Source: Actinomycetes bacterium
GTDB taxonomy: Bacteria > Actinomycetota > Acidimicrobiia > Acidimicrobiales > Palsa-688
DNA: 45,705 bases
Assembly: GCA_021787365.1 (NCBI GenBank)
Contig: JAJYMB010000014.1
Location: 1 to 45,705 of the forward strand
Direction of reading: 5' to 3'
Made by a program: the position numbers and the translations under genes. This document shows, piece after piece, positions 31,572 through 40,596 of the stretch; position 1 is the first letter of the stretch, and each line of letters begins with the position of its first letter. A model generated the notes under the pieces. The model ran no database searches and was not told where the DNA came from. It worked only from the letters and a program-made list of their open reading frames with translations.

Positions 31572-32832
31572 CCCCTTCGAGGCGCTGCGTCTGCCGCTCA
31601 CGCCGGCGGAACCCGACCCCGCCTTTGCCCGAGACCTTCGCGCCCGCGTCGAACGGGCGCTCGACCTGCCGAAAGGAACTACCGTGAGCAACCTCGTAAT
31701 AGAGTCCCCGACCTTTTCTGGGCAACGGGCGGCTATCACCCCTTACCTGGCGGTCGCCGGCGCCCGGGCCGCCATCGACTGGTACGTCGAGGCTTTTGGC
31801 GCCCGCCTGACCGGCGACCCCGTCGTCATGCCCGACGGTCGCGTTGGCCACTCCGAACTGGAGATAGGCGGGGCGCGGCTTTACCTCTCCGACGAGCACC
31901 CAGAAATCGGCGTGAGCGCCCCGCCTCCCGGCCAGGCCTCTGTCAGCTTGTACCTGGAGGTGGCCGGCGCAGACGAGGTGGTCGCCCAAGCCGTCGAGGC
32001 CGGCGCCCGTACCGAGCGCGCGGTGGGCGATTACCCTTACGGCCGGGTGGGTGTTGTGCGTGACCCGTTTGGCCACCGGTGGATAGTGCGGTCCGAGCGG
32101 GTGGTCGAGGCGAGGCACCGGGGGCAGGCGGCGGCCCTGCGCCACGGCGACATCGGCTACGCCTCCCTTTGGGTTGCCGACGCTGACCGTGCAGCTGCGT
32201 TTTTCTCGCAGGTGCTCGGCTGGAGCGCCGTCCCGAGCGGTACCGGCTACCAGGTCGAGGGCCGGCGCCCCCACCACGGGATCGTCCCTGTGCAGGGGCG
32301 CCCGACGCTGTTCCTGGCATTTGCGGTGCGCGACATAGCCGAGGCGGCTAGGAACGTCCGCGAGGCCGGGGGCGAAGCCGGCGAAGCAACCGCAGAGCCC
32401 TATGGGCTCGCGTCCATGTGCACCGACAACCAGGGTGCCAGGTTTACCGTTTACCAACCGAGCGAAGGCGTGGTTAGGAACGCCGCCACTCGAGCCCGGG
32501 GCCGGCCGGGGGACCTGTCTTATGTGACCATGGAGGTGCCGGACTCGGAAAGAGCCCGCTCGTTTTACGGGAGCGTGCTCGGATGGCACTTCAGCCCGGG
32601 ATCTGTGCCCGGGGGGTGGCGGGTCGAGGGCCTAGAGCCCATGGTCGGCCTTTCTGGCCGCCATTCCGAGAGCACCAACGTCCCGGTGTACCAGACGGGG
32701 GACATCGCGGCCACGGTGGCGATGGTGCGCGAGGCGGGGGGGACGTCGTCGGGCCCCGAGGCAAGACCCTACGGTCTCTCGGCCGACTGCACTGACGACC
32801 AAGGCGTACGGTTCGGCCTCTGGCAGCCTTGA
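31564..32832 (+). CDS. VOC-domain protein with short anti-sigma-like N-terminus
   Basis: A 422-residue protein. Residues 1-40 (DPFEALRLPLTPAEPDPAFA, RDLRARVERALDLP) resemble the start of proteins encoded after ECF sigma genes and could contact the sigma factor. Three VOC/glyoxalase-like units follow: about 55-180 (ITPYLAVAGARAAIDWYVEA, FGHRWIV), about 195-300 (YASLWVADADRAAAFFSQVL, FTVYQP), and about 318-422 (SYVTMEVPDSERARSFYGSV, VRFGLWQP). VOC proteins bind metals and small molecules and act as isomerases, dioxygenases or resistance proteins. Translational overlap with the sigma gene suggests a sensor or effector of the same response. The ligand is unknown. Confidence 0.88.
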   Translation: MPDPFEALRLPLTPAEPDPAFARDLRARVERALDLPKGTTVSNLVIESPTFSGQRAAITPYLAVAGARAAIDWYVEAFGARLTGDPVVMPDGRVGHSELEIGGARLYLSDEHPEIGVSAPPPGQASVSLYLEVAGADEVVAQAVEAGARTERAVGDYPYGRVGVVRDPFGHRWIVRSERVVEARHRGQAAALRHGDIGYASLWVADADRAAAFFSQVLGWSAVPSGTGYQVEGRRPHHGIVPVQGRPTLFLAFAVRDIAEAARNVREAGGEAGEATAEPYGLASMCTDNQGARFTVYQPSEGVVRNAATRARGRPGDLSYVTMEVPDSERARSFYGSVLGWHFSPGSVPGGWRVEGLEPMVGLSGRHSESTNVPVYQTGDIAATVAMVREAGGTSSGPEARPYGLSADCTDDQGVRFGLWQP

Positions 32833-32834
32833 CG

Positions 32835-32914
32835 GAGAAATGGAGCGCGCTCGGCCCGAGGGCTGGTAATCTGGGTACCGTGCGCTGATCTCGGGGTAAC
32901 GCCTTCCATTTCTC
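32835..32914 (+). promoter_or_regulatory. Candidate attenuator leader of the ABC-F gene
   Basis: gagaaatgga (32835-32844) is exactly complementary to tccatttctc (32905-32914). The left arm contains the start codon of a 9-codon ORF. Competing short stems are possible inside: ctcgg/ccgag near 32851-32860, and cccgag (32855-32860) with ctcggg near 32890. The right arm ends 28 bases before the ABC-F start. This geometry suits control by ribosome stalling, known for several ABC-F resistance genes. A T-run terminator is not evident, so control might act on translation. Confidence 0.45.
32840..32869 (+). CDS. 9-codon leader ORF (MERARPEGW)
   Basis: ATG 32840 follows ACGGAGAA and encodes nine residues before TAA 32867-32869. 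It lies 8 bases after the VOC gene and about 70 bases before the ABC-F gene. The start codon is inside one arm of a 10-bp inverted repeat. Similar short leader peptides precede ribosome-protecting ABC-F genes in other bacteria; here the role is inference. Confidence 0.4.
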   Translation: MERARPEGW

Positions 32915-32942
32915 TCTACCGTCTTATACCCGGAGGTCCTTG

Positions 32943-34598
32943 TTGCCAGCGCCACGTTTATCTTCGCCCACCCTCGCCACCCTGACCGCTACCGAGATCC
33001 GAAAGGAGCTCGCCGGTAAAGATGTCTTGGCCGGCCTTTCGCTCTCCGTCGGCCTGGGCATGAAGTTGGGCGTCGTCGGCCCCAACGGGGCCGGCAAGTC
33101 GACGCTGCTGCGGATCCTGGCTGGGCTCGAAGCGCCCACCTCGGGGCGGGTCGAACTGGCGCCGCCCTCGGCCACTGTCGGCTATCTCGCCCAGGAGCCC
33201 GAGTGCCGGCCGGGGGAAACGGTTTTTGGCTTCCTCGCCCGCGCCACCGGGGTCGCCGCGGCCGACTCGAGGTTGCGTCAAGCGGCCGAAGCGCTGGCAA
33301 AAGGCGGCGGGGAGGAGGCGTATTCGCAGGCGCTCGAGCATTGGGAGGCGTTGGGGGCGGCCGATTTCGGGGCCAGAGCGGACGCAGTCCTTTTGGACCT
33401 GGGCCTGTCCGGGCCGCTCGCGCACCTCCCGATGCCGGCGCTCTCCGGCGGCCAGGCGTCGCGGGTGGCGCTGGCCTCCGTTCTGCTTTCGCGGTATTCG
33501 GTGACGCTGCTCGACGAGCCCACTAACAACCTGGACTTCCCCGGCCTTGCCTTGTTGGAAGAGTTCGTCATTTCTCAGCCGGGCGCTCTCGTGGTCGTAT
33601 CCCACGACCGGGCGTTCCTCGACGCCACGGTGACGTCGGTGCTCGAGATCGAAGACCACAGCCGCACCGGGCAGATTTTCAACGGCGGCTGGGCGGCCTA
33701 CCTCGACCAGCGCGCGGCCGCCCGGCGCCACGCCGAGGAGGCGTACGTGGGTTACGAGGCGCGCCGGCGCGAGCTTTTCGACCGGGCACAGCGCGAGAAA
33801 CAGTGGGCCACCAAGGGCGTGCGGAAAGAGGCGCGCCGCCCGAAGGACAACGACAAGGCCCAGAGGGACTTCCGCATCAACCGGACCGAGCACCTGGCCG
33901 CGCGGGCACGGAGGACCGAGCGGGCGATCTCCCGCCTGGAAAAGGTCGAGAAACCCTGGCAGGAATGGGACTTGCGCTTCAGCGTCGCCGAGGCCGGCCG
34001 CGCCGGGACGGTCGTGGCCAGGCTCGAGGGCGCGGTTGTAGAGCGGGGCACGTGGCGTCTCGGGCCGGTCGATTTCGAGCTCACTTGGGGCGAACGTGTG
34101 GCATTGGCGGGTCCCAACGGCTCGGGCAAGACCACGCTCATCGGCGCTTTGCTCGGCCGGGTGCCCCTGGCGGCTGGCCGGCATTACTTGGGCCCGAGCG
34201 CGGTGGTGGGGGAAATGGGCCAGGACCGGAGCCCTTTCCCCGGCTACCGGAGCGCGCTGGCGGGGCTGATGGCGCTCTCCGGTTACGAGGTAGCCGAGGC
34301 GCGCTCGCTGCTGGCGAAGTTCGGCCTGGGCCCTGGGGAGGTCGAGCGCCCACTTGCTTCGCTCTCACCGGGGGAGCGTACCCGCGCCCAGCTGGCGGGT
34401 TTTCAAGCCAGCGGCGTCAACTTTTTGGTCTTGGACGAGCCGACTAACCACCTCGACCTCCCAGCCGTGGAGCAGCTCGAGGAGGCGCTGGCTGGGTACC
34501 ACGGTACGCTCCTCATCGTTTCGCACGACCGGCGCCTGGTTTCTTCGGTCGAACTGGACCGGACGCTCGAAACCGGCGTGTTTGCCGTGACAAACTGA
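32943..34598 (+). CDS. ABC-F family ATPase (ribosome-associated, possible antibiotic resistance)
   Basis: A protein of about 551 residues with two ABC ATPase domains and no membrane segments. Of two adjacent TTG codons (32940, 32943) the second is better spaced from GGAGG. Domain 1: VVGPNGAGKSTLLRILAGLE, then ALSGGQASRVALASVLLS and VTLLDEPTNNLDFPGLALLE. The linker contains a basic helical stretch (REKQWATKGVRKEARRPKDN), the P-site tRNA interaction motif region. Domain 2: ALAGPNGSGKTTLIGALLGR, ASLSPGERTRAQLAGFQASG and FLVLDEPTNHLDLPAVEQLE. Members eject antibiotics from the ribosome or tune translation. The leader structure upstream favours an inducible resistance role, but drug class cannot be assigned. 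Confidence 0.93.
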   Translation: MPAPRLSSPTLATLTATEIRKELAGKDVLAGLSLSVGLGMKLGVVGPNGAGKSTLLRILAGLEAPTSGRVELAPPSATVGYLAQEPECRPGETVFGFLARATGVAAADSRLRQAAEALAKGGGEEAYSQALEHWEALGAADFGARADAVLLDLGLSGPLAHLPMPALSGGQASRVALASVLLSRYSVTLLDEPTNNLDFPGLALLEEFVISQPGALVVVSHDRAFLDATVTSVLEIEDHSRTGQIFNGGWAAYLDQRAAARRHAEEAYVGYEARRRELFDRAQREKQWATKGVRKEARRPKDNDKAQRDFRINRTEHLAARARRTERAISRLEKVEKPWQEWDLRFSVAEAGRAGTVVARLEGAVVERGTWRLGPVDFELTWGERVALAGPNGSGKTTLIGALLGRVPLAAGRHYLGPSAVVGEMGQDRSPFPGYRSALAGLMALSGYEVAEARSLLAKFGLGPGEVERPLASLSPGERTRAQLAGFQASGVNFLVLDEPTNHLDLPAVEQLEEALAGYHGTLLIVSHDRRLVSSVELDRTLETGVFAVTN

Positions 34599-34651
34599 GC
34601 CAAGCGCCGGCACTCCTTGGGCCCGCGGCCCGGGCGCGCTCTTGGCTGATG

Positions 34652-35665
34652 CTAATGGCGGCCCGGCAGGACGGCGCCGCCGAGGCTCTCTAGGAGGGCT
34701 GCGACCGCTCCCTCTTGCACCACGAGCTTGTTGCGGTCCGGTCCAGCACCGTTGGAGACGAGCCGCGCTTCACGAAGCAGCTTCACGTGGTTGCTCGCGG
34801 TCGGCTGCGCCACCCTGAAGCGCTGGGCGAGCTCGCTCACCCCAAGTGGCGCCACGGTCAGCGCTTCGAGCATGGCGAGGCGCGTCGGGTCGGAGAGGGC
34901 CTTCAACCGGCGGGCCAGGGGTTCCATGCGGGTTCGGGCACCTGGCCCCTCCAAGGCTCCGCCGGCGCGTTGGCCTATGAGCAGGATGCCCGGCAGGTCG
35001 ACCAGCGAGCCCCCGGAGGCGAAGAAGGCCGGCACGATCGCGACCGCCCCGTCTAGCCCGGGGGCGCCCTCCAGCTCATGCACCAGGTTTTCTGTGCAGC
35101 ACTCCGGCACTTTGCCGGCGACGTCGCGCCAAGGCGCGCCTTTTTGGGCGAGCCTGGCCCTCCAGGCGACCGACGCTTCCACTGCCGCCCGGCCCTCCGC
35201 GGCCCAGTAAGGGGCGAGCGCCGACCACACGTCGGTCACGAGCCTCACGTACCGCCGGCGGACAGAGGCCGAAGTGCGCAGCTTTCGCAGCCTGGCGAGG
35301 AGGGCGGCACGGTCGGCTTCGGGTTCGGAAGCCAGGCGGAGGGCCGTGGGGGCGGTGGCGCATATCTGGTCTAGGTGGCCGAGCAAGTCCTCGGGTTGGA
35401 GCGAGAAGAGCATGCCGGCGTGATGCGCCATTACCTGTAGCTCGATGGAGCTCCCCCAGCTGGTCGCCTCGTCGGGCCCCCAGAACGACTCGACCCGCTT
35501 CGCCAGCGCCGGCGACTCCGCGTAGACCATTTCGAGCACGGGATGGTCGCGCTTGGACGGAGGGCGGAAGGGCACACCTAGGGCCCAGTCGAGCTCGACG
35601 GCGACGGAACCCCCGACCAGCACCCTGGGGCCCGGGCCGGCGGCGTCTTCAGCTATCAATGGCAT
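34652..35665 (-). CDS. ArsR-type regulator with long N-terminal domain
   Basis: A 337-residue protein. The ArsR winged helix is at the C-terminus (about residues 248-325): EPLARRLKALSDPTRLAMLE, ALTVAPLGVSELAQRFRVAQ, PTASNHVKLLREARLVSNG. The N-terminal 240 residues (VAVELDWALGVPFRPPSKRD, RVESFWGPDEATSWGSSIEL, RYVRLVTDVWSALAPYWAAE) are a sensor-like region found in some actinobacterial ArsR relatives (DUF5937-like). No metal-binding ELCVC motif is present, so metal sensing is unlikely. A perfect palindrome overlaps the ATG at 35665, which suggests autorepression. No obvious target gene is adjacent. Confidence 0.88.
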   Translation of the reverse strand: MPLIAEDAAGPGPRVLVGGSVAVELDWALGVPFRPPSKRDHPVLEMVYAESPALAKRVESFWGPDEATSWGSSIELQVMAHHAGMLFSLQPEDLLGHLDQICATAPTALRLASEPEADRAALLARLRKLRTSASVRRRYVRLVTDVWSALAPYWAAEGRAAVEASVAWRARLAQKGAPWRDVAGKVPECCTENLVHELEGAPGLDGAVAIVPAFFASGGSLVDLPGILLIGQRAGGALEGPGARTRMEPLARRLKALSDPTRLAMLEALTVAPLGVSELAQRFRVAQPTASNHVKLLREARLVSNGAGPDRNKLVVQEGAVAALLESLGGAVLPGRH

Positions 35666-35679
35666 AGTCAGATGACTAT
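35664..35679. promoter_or_regulatory. Palindromic operator over the ArsR-type start codon
   Basis: atagtca (35664-35670), ga, tgactat (35673-35679) is a perfect 7-2-7 palindrome that includes the first bases of the ATG (35663-35665). Adjacent AT-rich DNA (tatatcaaaaatta) supplies a -10 region. Binding here would block both transcription and the start site. It is the likely site of the regulator itself. Confidence 0.7.
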
Positions 35680-35795
35680 ATCAAAAATTAGCCTGACTCC
35701 GATGGCACCATGAGGTAGGGTGCCGCCATGCGGTCCGAAGTACGTATGCGGAAGCTGCCAGCCCGAGAGGTCCGGTTGGCCGAGACTGGGGCACC

Positions 35796-36376
<581 letters not shown>

Positions 36377-36403
36377 GCTGAGGCTGAGGCTTCACCACCG
36401 TGC

Positions 36404-38563
36404 TCAAAGGCTGAACGGCTCCCCATCCTCGTCGGCGAGGGCTGCCCTGATGGCGTCGACATCGAGCGGCCGCTTCCCGCTGAAGCGGGTGAGGTCGGCG
36501 TCGAACTCGAACTGGCGGAGCAGCGATTCCAAGCGAGCTGCGCTAGCGGCTTCGTCGACCGCTTTTCGCGGGGTCGTGCCCAAGGCGGGGACTTCTTCGT
36601 CCAACCAGTGACTTAGCCAGACCTCTTCCGACTCGGGCGAGCCTCCGAGCGCCATCGGTCGCCAGCCGACGGGAAGGGCCATGTCGAGGGAGGGGTCCAA
36701 GCGACGCTCGACGACGGGATCTTGGACGCCGAGGCGAGAAAGGAGACGCGTTACCGCCTCCAACCGGGCATGGGAGTTGACCTCGACCGTGAGCCTGTCC
36801 CCGTCGAGATGGAGGATCCCCCGCACCCAGCGGTGTGGCTCTGATCCCACCTCGACCCGGCCGAGGCCTCGTTGGGCAGCCATCTGGCGGATCTCGGCCA
36901 TGCTTGTCTTGTCTTCCAGGGGGGTCATTTCGCGGCCGAGCCACGTGATCGTGCCACCGTTTTCCTCCACGTCGAAGTCCGGCCGGCGCCCCAGAGCCGC
37001 ACGTAAGCAGCTCGGGTCGGGGACCCGAGCTGTCATCTGGAACAGTTCCAAAGGTTCGCGGTCGGTGTTCACTAGCCGAGGTGGCCGCCTCGTCGCCCAA
37101 ACTCGGCCCAGGATGTTCGGTAGCGTCACGCAGACGACCTTGGAACGCATGTCTGCCATAGTCTCTTCGAGCGGTTCGGCGAGGCCGGCCACCACCCCGT
37201 GGGGAGGCGTGTTCTCGAGGCGGGGCGCCACTTGGCGGAACTTCTTGGCCCCTTTCAGGCCAGCCTCTTTCGCGATGAAGCCGACGAAATTGGCAGACAG
37301 GGCCAGTGCTACCTCTGTGGCCCGGTCTCCCTCGGCCGGGTCGAGCACGGCGAAGCTCCCACCGCTGCGCCAGATCCCCCGGTCTGGGAAGAAGCAGCCG
37401 GCGAGCACGTTCCAGCGAGGGAGGGCGTCGAGGTGTCCCGGCGGCAACGACGCGTACATGGTCCGCCGCGTCACGAGGTCGGTCACCCAGACGCCCGGGG
37501 AAGGTAGAGGGTCGGTGACCTGCCAGAGCCCGTAGCGGACGGACGCCTGCCAGTTGCGGGCCAGCTCTGCCAGTTCGGCCGGGGTGCCAGCGTCGGCGGC
37601 GAAAAGGTTGAGGAGTGAGCGGCTCTCGTCGTCCCCGTGCTCGTCGTCAGGGCTGCTCGTCCAAGTGCACTCGGCGGCGAGTTGCTCGAGGGCACCGGCC
37701 GGTTCGTATTCGGAGGGACCCGTCCCGCCGCCTGGGGCGAAGGGAGATTGCCCCGACAGCTTGTCCCACTCGTCGAGCCCCGCTTCCTCGAGGAATGTCT
37801 GCCTCCACTGCTCCAACGCCTGTCCGGCCCACTCCTCGAGCTTGGGGTTGTCTTTCAGGAAGCGGGCCAAACCGTCACGGAGGCGCTCCAGCCGGGAACG
37901 GTCGGCAAAGCCGGCCAAGACCGCTTCCCCCGCGGGGTCGGGCTCTCGGCCCTCGCTGGAGCGCTTGAGGCTGTCCTCGTGTAGGTGGAGGAGGGCATGG
38001 ACGAAAAGTTGGACGTTGTCGGGGTCGTCGGGGTCGCTTTCCAAGAGCGAGCACGCCAGGCCCGCAAGCTTGCTCCACTGGCCCAGCTCGAAGCGCAACT
38101 GGCCGACCACGCGCGCCACCCCGTGGCCCGCATTGTCGAGGCCGGCTCTTTCGAGCTCGGCAGAGGCCAGCTCTTCGGCCTTGGCCAGGTCGCCGCTCCC
38201 GGCGTAGAGACCTACCGCCCACCAGAGGGCACTGGGCGTGCCGCCGGCCTGGGCGGCGAGCGTCGCTGCGACCTCGCTCGCATGTTCGGCACCGATCTCG
38301 CCCGCTATGTGACGGCCTTGGACGAGGCCGGTCTCGGGCTGTAGGAGAAAGTCCTTAACCGTGTCTTTTTGGAAGAGCTCGACGAGCCCCGCGGCCAGGC
38401 CTGCCGGGTCGCCGGCGAGCTCTTCCAGTTCGCGGTCGGCGGCCTCGAGCTCCTCGACCAGGGCACGCGCCCGTTGGTCGCGCGGGCGTAGTTGTCCGGC
38501 CTCCCGCCGGCCCCGGTCGTGATGGAGGCGCTTCTGGCGTTTCCGGTCGCGCTTGTTTGCCAC
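36404..38563 (-). CDS. Large hypothetical protein with repeat-like helical N-terminal half
   Basis: A 719-residue protein I do not recognise as a whole. GTG 38563 begins VANKRDRKRQKRLHHDRGRR, a strongly basic start. Residues 30-300 are rich in helices with TPR-like spacing (ALWWAVGLYAGSGDLAKAEE, LDNAGHGVARVVGQLRFELG). Residues 330-520 contain YGLWQVTDPLPSPGVWVTDL and FFPDRGIWRSGGSFAVLDP. Near the C-terminus, SHWLDEEVPALGTTPRKAVD and ARLESLLRQFEFDAD match a 'WLD..VPALGG.TPR.A......R...LL...E' motif. That motif ends many uncharacterised proteins, including SEC-C-type and MbcA/ParS-like ones. It is divergent from a small basic protein. It could be a regulator or nucleic-acid-associated factor; there is no catalytic signature. 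Confidence 0.75.
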   Translation of the reverse strand: MANKRDRKRQKRLHHDRGRREAGQLRPRDQRARALVEELEAADRELEELAGDPAGLAAGLVELFQKDTVKDFLLQPETGLVQGRHIAGEIGAEHASEVAATLAAQAGGTPSALWWAVGLYAGSGDLAKAEELASAELERAGLDNAGHGVARVVGQLRFELGQWSKLAGLACSLLESDPDDPDNVQLFVHALLHLHEDSLKRSSEGREPDPAGEAVLAGFADRSRLERLRDGLARFLKDNPKLEEWAGQALEQWRQTFLEEAGLDEWDKLSGQSPFAPGGGTGPSEYEPAGALEQLAAECTWTSSPDDEHGDDESRSLLNLFAADAGTPAELAELARNWQASVRYGLWQVTDPLPSPGVWVTDLVTRRTMYASLPPGHLDALPRWNVLAGCFFPDRGIWRSGGSFAVLDPAEGDRATEVALALSANFVGFIAKEAGLKGAKKFRQVAPRLENTPPHGVVAGLAEPLEETMADMRSKVVCVTLPNILGRVWATRRPPRLVNTDREPLELFQMTARVPDPSCLRAALGRRPDFDVEENGGTITWLGREMTPLEDKTSMAEIRQMAAQRGLGRVEVGSEPHRWVRGILHLDGDRLTVEVNSHARLEAVTRLLSRLGVQDPVVERRLDPSLDMALPVGWRPMALGGSPESEEVWLSHWLDEEVPALGTTPRKAVDEAASAARLESLLRQFEFDADLTRFSGKRPLDVDAIRAALADEDGEPFSL

Positions 38564-38652
38564 CCGCCGATCATGGTCGCCGATGCGTCCGGCGTCAACC
38601 TCGCCCTCTCTGCCCCCGCCCGCCGGCACCGTGCCTGCGGGTAGACTGTGGT

Positions 38653-39060
38653 GTGCCCAAACAGGCCAATCAAGTAAAGGAGCGCCGGCGGGGCGTGCCC
38701 GGCTGGGCGGGGTTCCTCGGCGTGCTGCGCAAGATCCGGGAGCTGCCGGGGCGGACCATCGGGCGCATCCCCTGGCTGCGGCGACGGTACGCGCGTTTCC
38801 TCCTCCGCTCGATCAAGAAGCAGCGGGCGAAAGGCCGCGCCTTGCCAGAGGGCCTGACCAGGGTGGAGCGGCAGGTGAGGGGGCTCCCACCCCACAAGCA
38901 GGCGGAGCTCCTCGAGAAGTTGCTCGAGACGGGGGCTACTTGGCAACCCGAGGCCGCCGGGCGGGCGATGCGGAGGGCGAGCACCAAGCAGGAGCGCCGG
39001 AGCGGCCGCGGGCCCGGTACGCGCCCCGGCCTGCTCCCGGGGCAGCGCCGGCGGGCATAG
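38653..39060 (+). CDS. Small basic hypothetical protein
   Basis: A 135-residue, highly Arg/Lys-rich protein. GTG 38653 is only 5 bases after a possible -10 (TAGACT, 38642-38647), so it may be translated from a leaderless mRNA. The middle (FLGVLRKIRELPGRTIGRIP, WLRRRYARFLLRSIKKQRAK, VRGLPPHKQAELLEKLLETG) is predicted helical; the tail is Arg/Gly-rich. I recognise no family. The charge suggests nucleic-acid binding. It diverges from the 719-residue protein with 89 bases between starts. Confidence 0.6.
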   Translation: MPKQANQVKERRRGVPGWAGFLGVLRKIRELPGRTIGRIPWLRRRYARFLLRSIKKQRAKGRALPEGLTRVERQVRGLPPHKQAELLEKLLETGATWQPEAAGRAMRRASTKQERRSGRGPGTRPGLLPGQRRRA

Positions 39061-39277
39061 GCGGCTGGTCACACCTAAGCCCCAGCTGAGCGCGACAGTG
39101 GCGGGGCCACTGGAACCGGTTGTCACTCCGAAAATGGCCCTTTCTGGCTGAGAAGAACGGCTACGGGCGGCGACTGTCAGCAGGCTGGGCGGCCGCTCTA
39201 TTGGGCGCGGTGACGGACGGCGCGAGTAGCGGGGAGGCTTCCTCGGCGGGCCTCTCCGGCGGGTAGCCTCGGGTCCT

Positions 39278-40006
39278 GTGGCGCTCTCGGTCGGGGTCGA
39301 TGTCTCCAAGACCCGTGGCCTAGATGTCGTCGTGCTCGACGAGCGAAGGCGCCTCTTCGATGGACCGCGCTCCCGGGTCTCGCCGAGCGCGCTGGGGGCG
39401 CTCCTCGTTTCGCTCGGCGACCGGGTGGGCGTCGTCGCCATAGATTCGCCCTCGGCTCCCGGGCTTCACGGCCCAGCTCGCCCCTGCGAGGTGGAATTGC
39501 GCCGACGCGGGGTGCAGGTCTTTTCGACCGCCTCTGACCCGTGCTGCTTCGCCGGCCCCTTTTTCGACTGGGCGCGGGTCGGCATGCGGGCCTTCGAGGT
39601 CGCCCGGGAGGCGGGCTTCGAGCTCTTCGGCGAGGGCGGAGGCGTCTACCGGCGAGCGCTCGAGGTGTTCCCGCACGCCAGCGATGTTTTCCTCCGGGGC
39701 GAGCTGCCGCCGGCCGGCACCACGCGCTCGGTGGCCGCTAAGCGCACCTGGCGTTCCGGGACACTGCGGCGGGCTGGTGTCGAGGTGGGCCCGCGGGCGA
39801 GCCTCGACATCGTGGACGCGGCGCTCGCTGCCCTCACCGGCCAGCTGGCGCTCGAGGGCCGCTTCGAGGCCATCGGTGAGGACCCGTATTTCATTGTCGT
39901 GCCCGATGTCGGCTCGGCGCCGAGCTTGGGCCGGTTTCGTCGAGCCGAAGCTCCCGGAGGCCCGCTGCCGGCACCGTCTGTTCCTGCCCGCGGGGCAAAA
40001 TCGTGA
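39278..40006 (+). CDS. DUF429 family protein (RNase H-like fold)
   Basis: A 242-residue protein of the DUF429 family, predicted from fold to be nucleases but with no proven role. GTG 39278 begins VALSVGVDVSKTRGLDVVVL. Acidic residues that would form the active site are GVDVSK (about residue 8), VVAIDSPSAPG (about residue 55) and the C-terminal LDIVDAALAALTGQLAL. Family-typical segments are CEVELRRRGVQVFSTASDPC, ALEVFPHASDVFLRG, and AAKRTWRSGTLRRAGV. The length is normal. No partner is obvious. Confidence 0.88.
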   Translation: MALSVGVDVSKTRGLDVVVLDERRRLFDGPRSRVSPSALGALLVSLGDRVGVVAIDSPSAPGLHGPARPCEVELRRRGVQVFSTASDPCCFAGPFFDWARVGMRAFEVAREAGFELFGEGGGVYRRALEVFPHASDVFLRGELPPAGTTRSVAAKRTWRSGTLRRAGVEVGPRASLDIVDAALAALTGQLALEGRFEAIGEDPYFIVVPDVGSAPSLGRFRRAEAPGGPLPAPSVPARGAKS

Positions 40007-40188
40007 AACGACGGCGGTTGGCCTCGGGCGATTTCAGGATCTACCGAAAGTCTGGTCTCGCTTGCTTTTCGGTATCGCGCGCCCAAAGTGCGCTCTGGAC
40101 AGACAGTGCGCCCGGAGAGGAGCGCAGCAAATAGCGGTTGTCCTGCCGGGCTTATTGGTCAGTCGGGCAGGTCCTCGAGGCAAGAAGG

Positions 40189-40194
40189 TATAGT
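40189..40194 (+). promoter_or_regulatory. -10 element for leaderless VOC transcript
   Basis: TATAGT ends 7 bases before ATG 40202 (spacer tgggcgc), the same geometry as the EXLDI promoter. Transcription would begin at or near the start codon, and there is no Shine-Dalgarno sequence. Confidence 0.6.
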
Positions 40195-40201
40195 TGGGCG
40201 C

Positions 40202-40573
40202 ATGGGACTGGTCGGCCTTCACCATGTAACGCTCAATGTCGACGACGTCGACGCTTGTGTCAAGTTCTACTCCGAGGTCCTGGGCCTCGGCGTGCGTTCG
40301 GACCGCCCCAATTTCAGTTTCAGAGGCGCCTGGCTCGATGCTGGTGGCCAACAGGTCCACCTCGTGGAAGGACGACCTCCTGAAAACTTGGGCCAGCACT
40401 TTGCCTTGGCCTTTTCCGACCTCTCGGCCATTGTCGCCCGGCTGCGCGAAAAGGGCTACGAGGTAACCGAGCCGGTGGCTTCGGGGACCAGCCTTCAGGC
40501 GTTTGTCATTGACCCAGCTGGCAACCGGGTCGAGTTGCACCAGCCTGGCGCCCTGCCCACAGGGCCCAACTGA
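40202..40573 (+). CDS. VOC (glyoxalase/bleomycin-resistance) family protein
   Basis: A 123-residue single VOC domain protein, which would work as a dimer. ATG 40202 is chosen because GLHHVTLNVDDVDACVKFYS is the standard first strand and helix, and a -10 element sits directly upstream. Other motifs are EVLGLGVRSDRPNFSFRGAW, GGQQVHLVEG, HFALAFSDLSAIVARLREKG and AFVIDPAGNRVELHQPG. Putative metal ligands are His in GLHHV, His in QVHLVE and Glu in RVELHQ. Lactoylglutathione-lyase-like or epimerase activity is possible; the substrate is unknown. Confidence 0.92.
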   Translation: MGLVGLHHVTLNVDDVDACVKFYSEVLGLGVRSDRPNFSFRGAWLDAGGQQVHLVEGRPPENLGQHFALAFSDLSAIVARLREKGYEVTEPVASGTSLQAFVIDPAGNRVELHQPGALPTGPN

Positions 40574-40596
40574 GCCTGCCGCCGGAGCTTTGAAGC

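Noticed and set aside
32958..34184. 408-residue frame antisense to the ABC-F gene
   Set aside because: It is a shadow; the plus strand has two intact ATPase domains.
38305..39441. 378-residue minus-strand frame over 39061-39277 as possible insertion-sequence DNA
   Set aside because: Some phrases look IS-like, but I found no transposase motif or terminal repeats.
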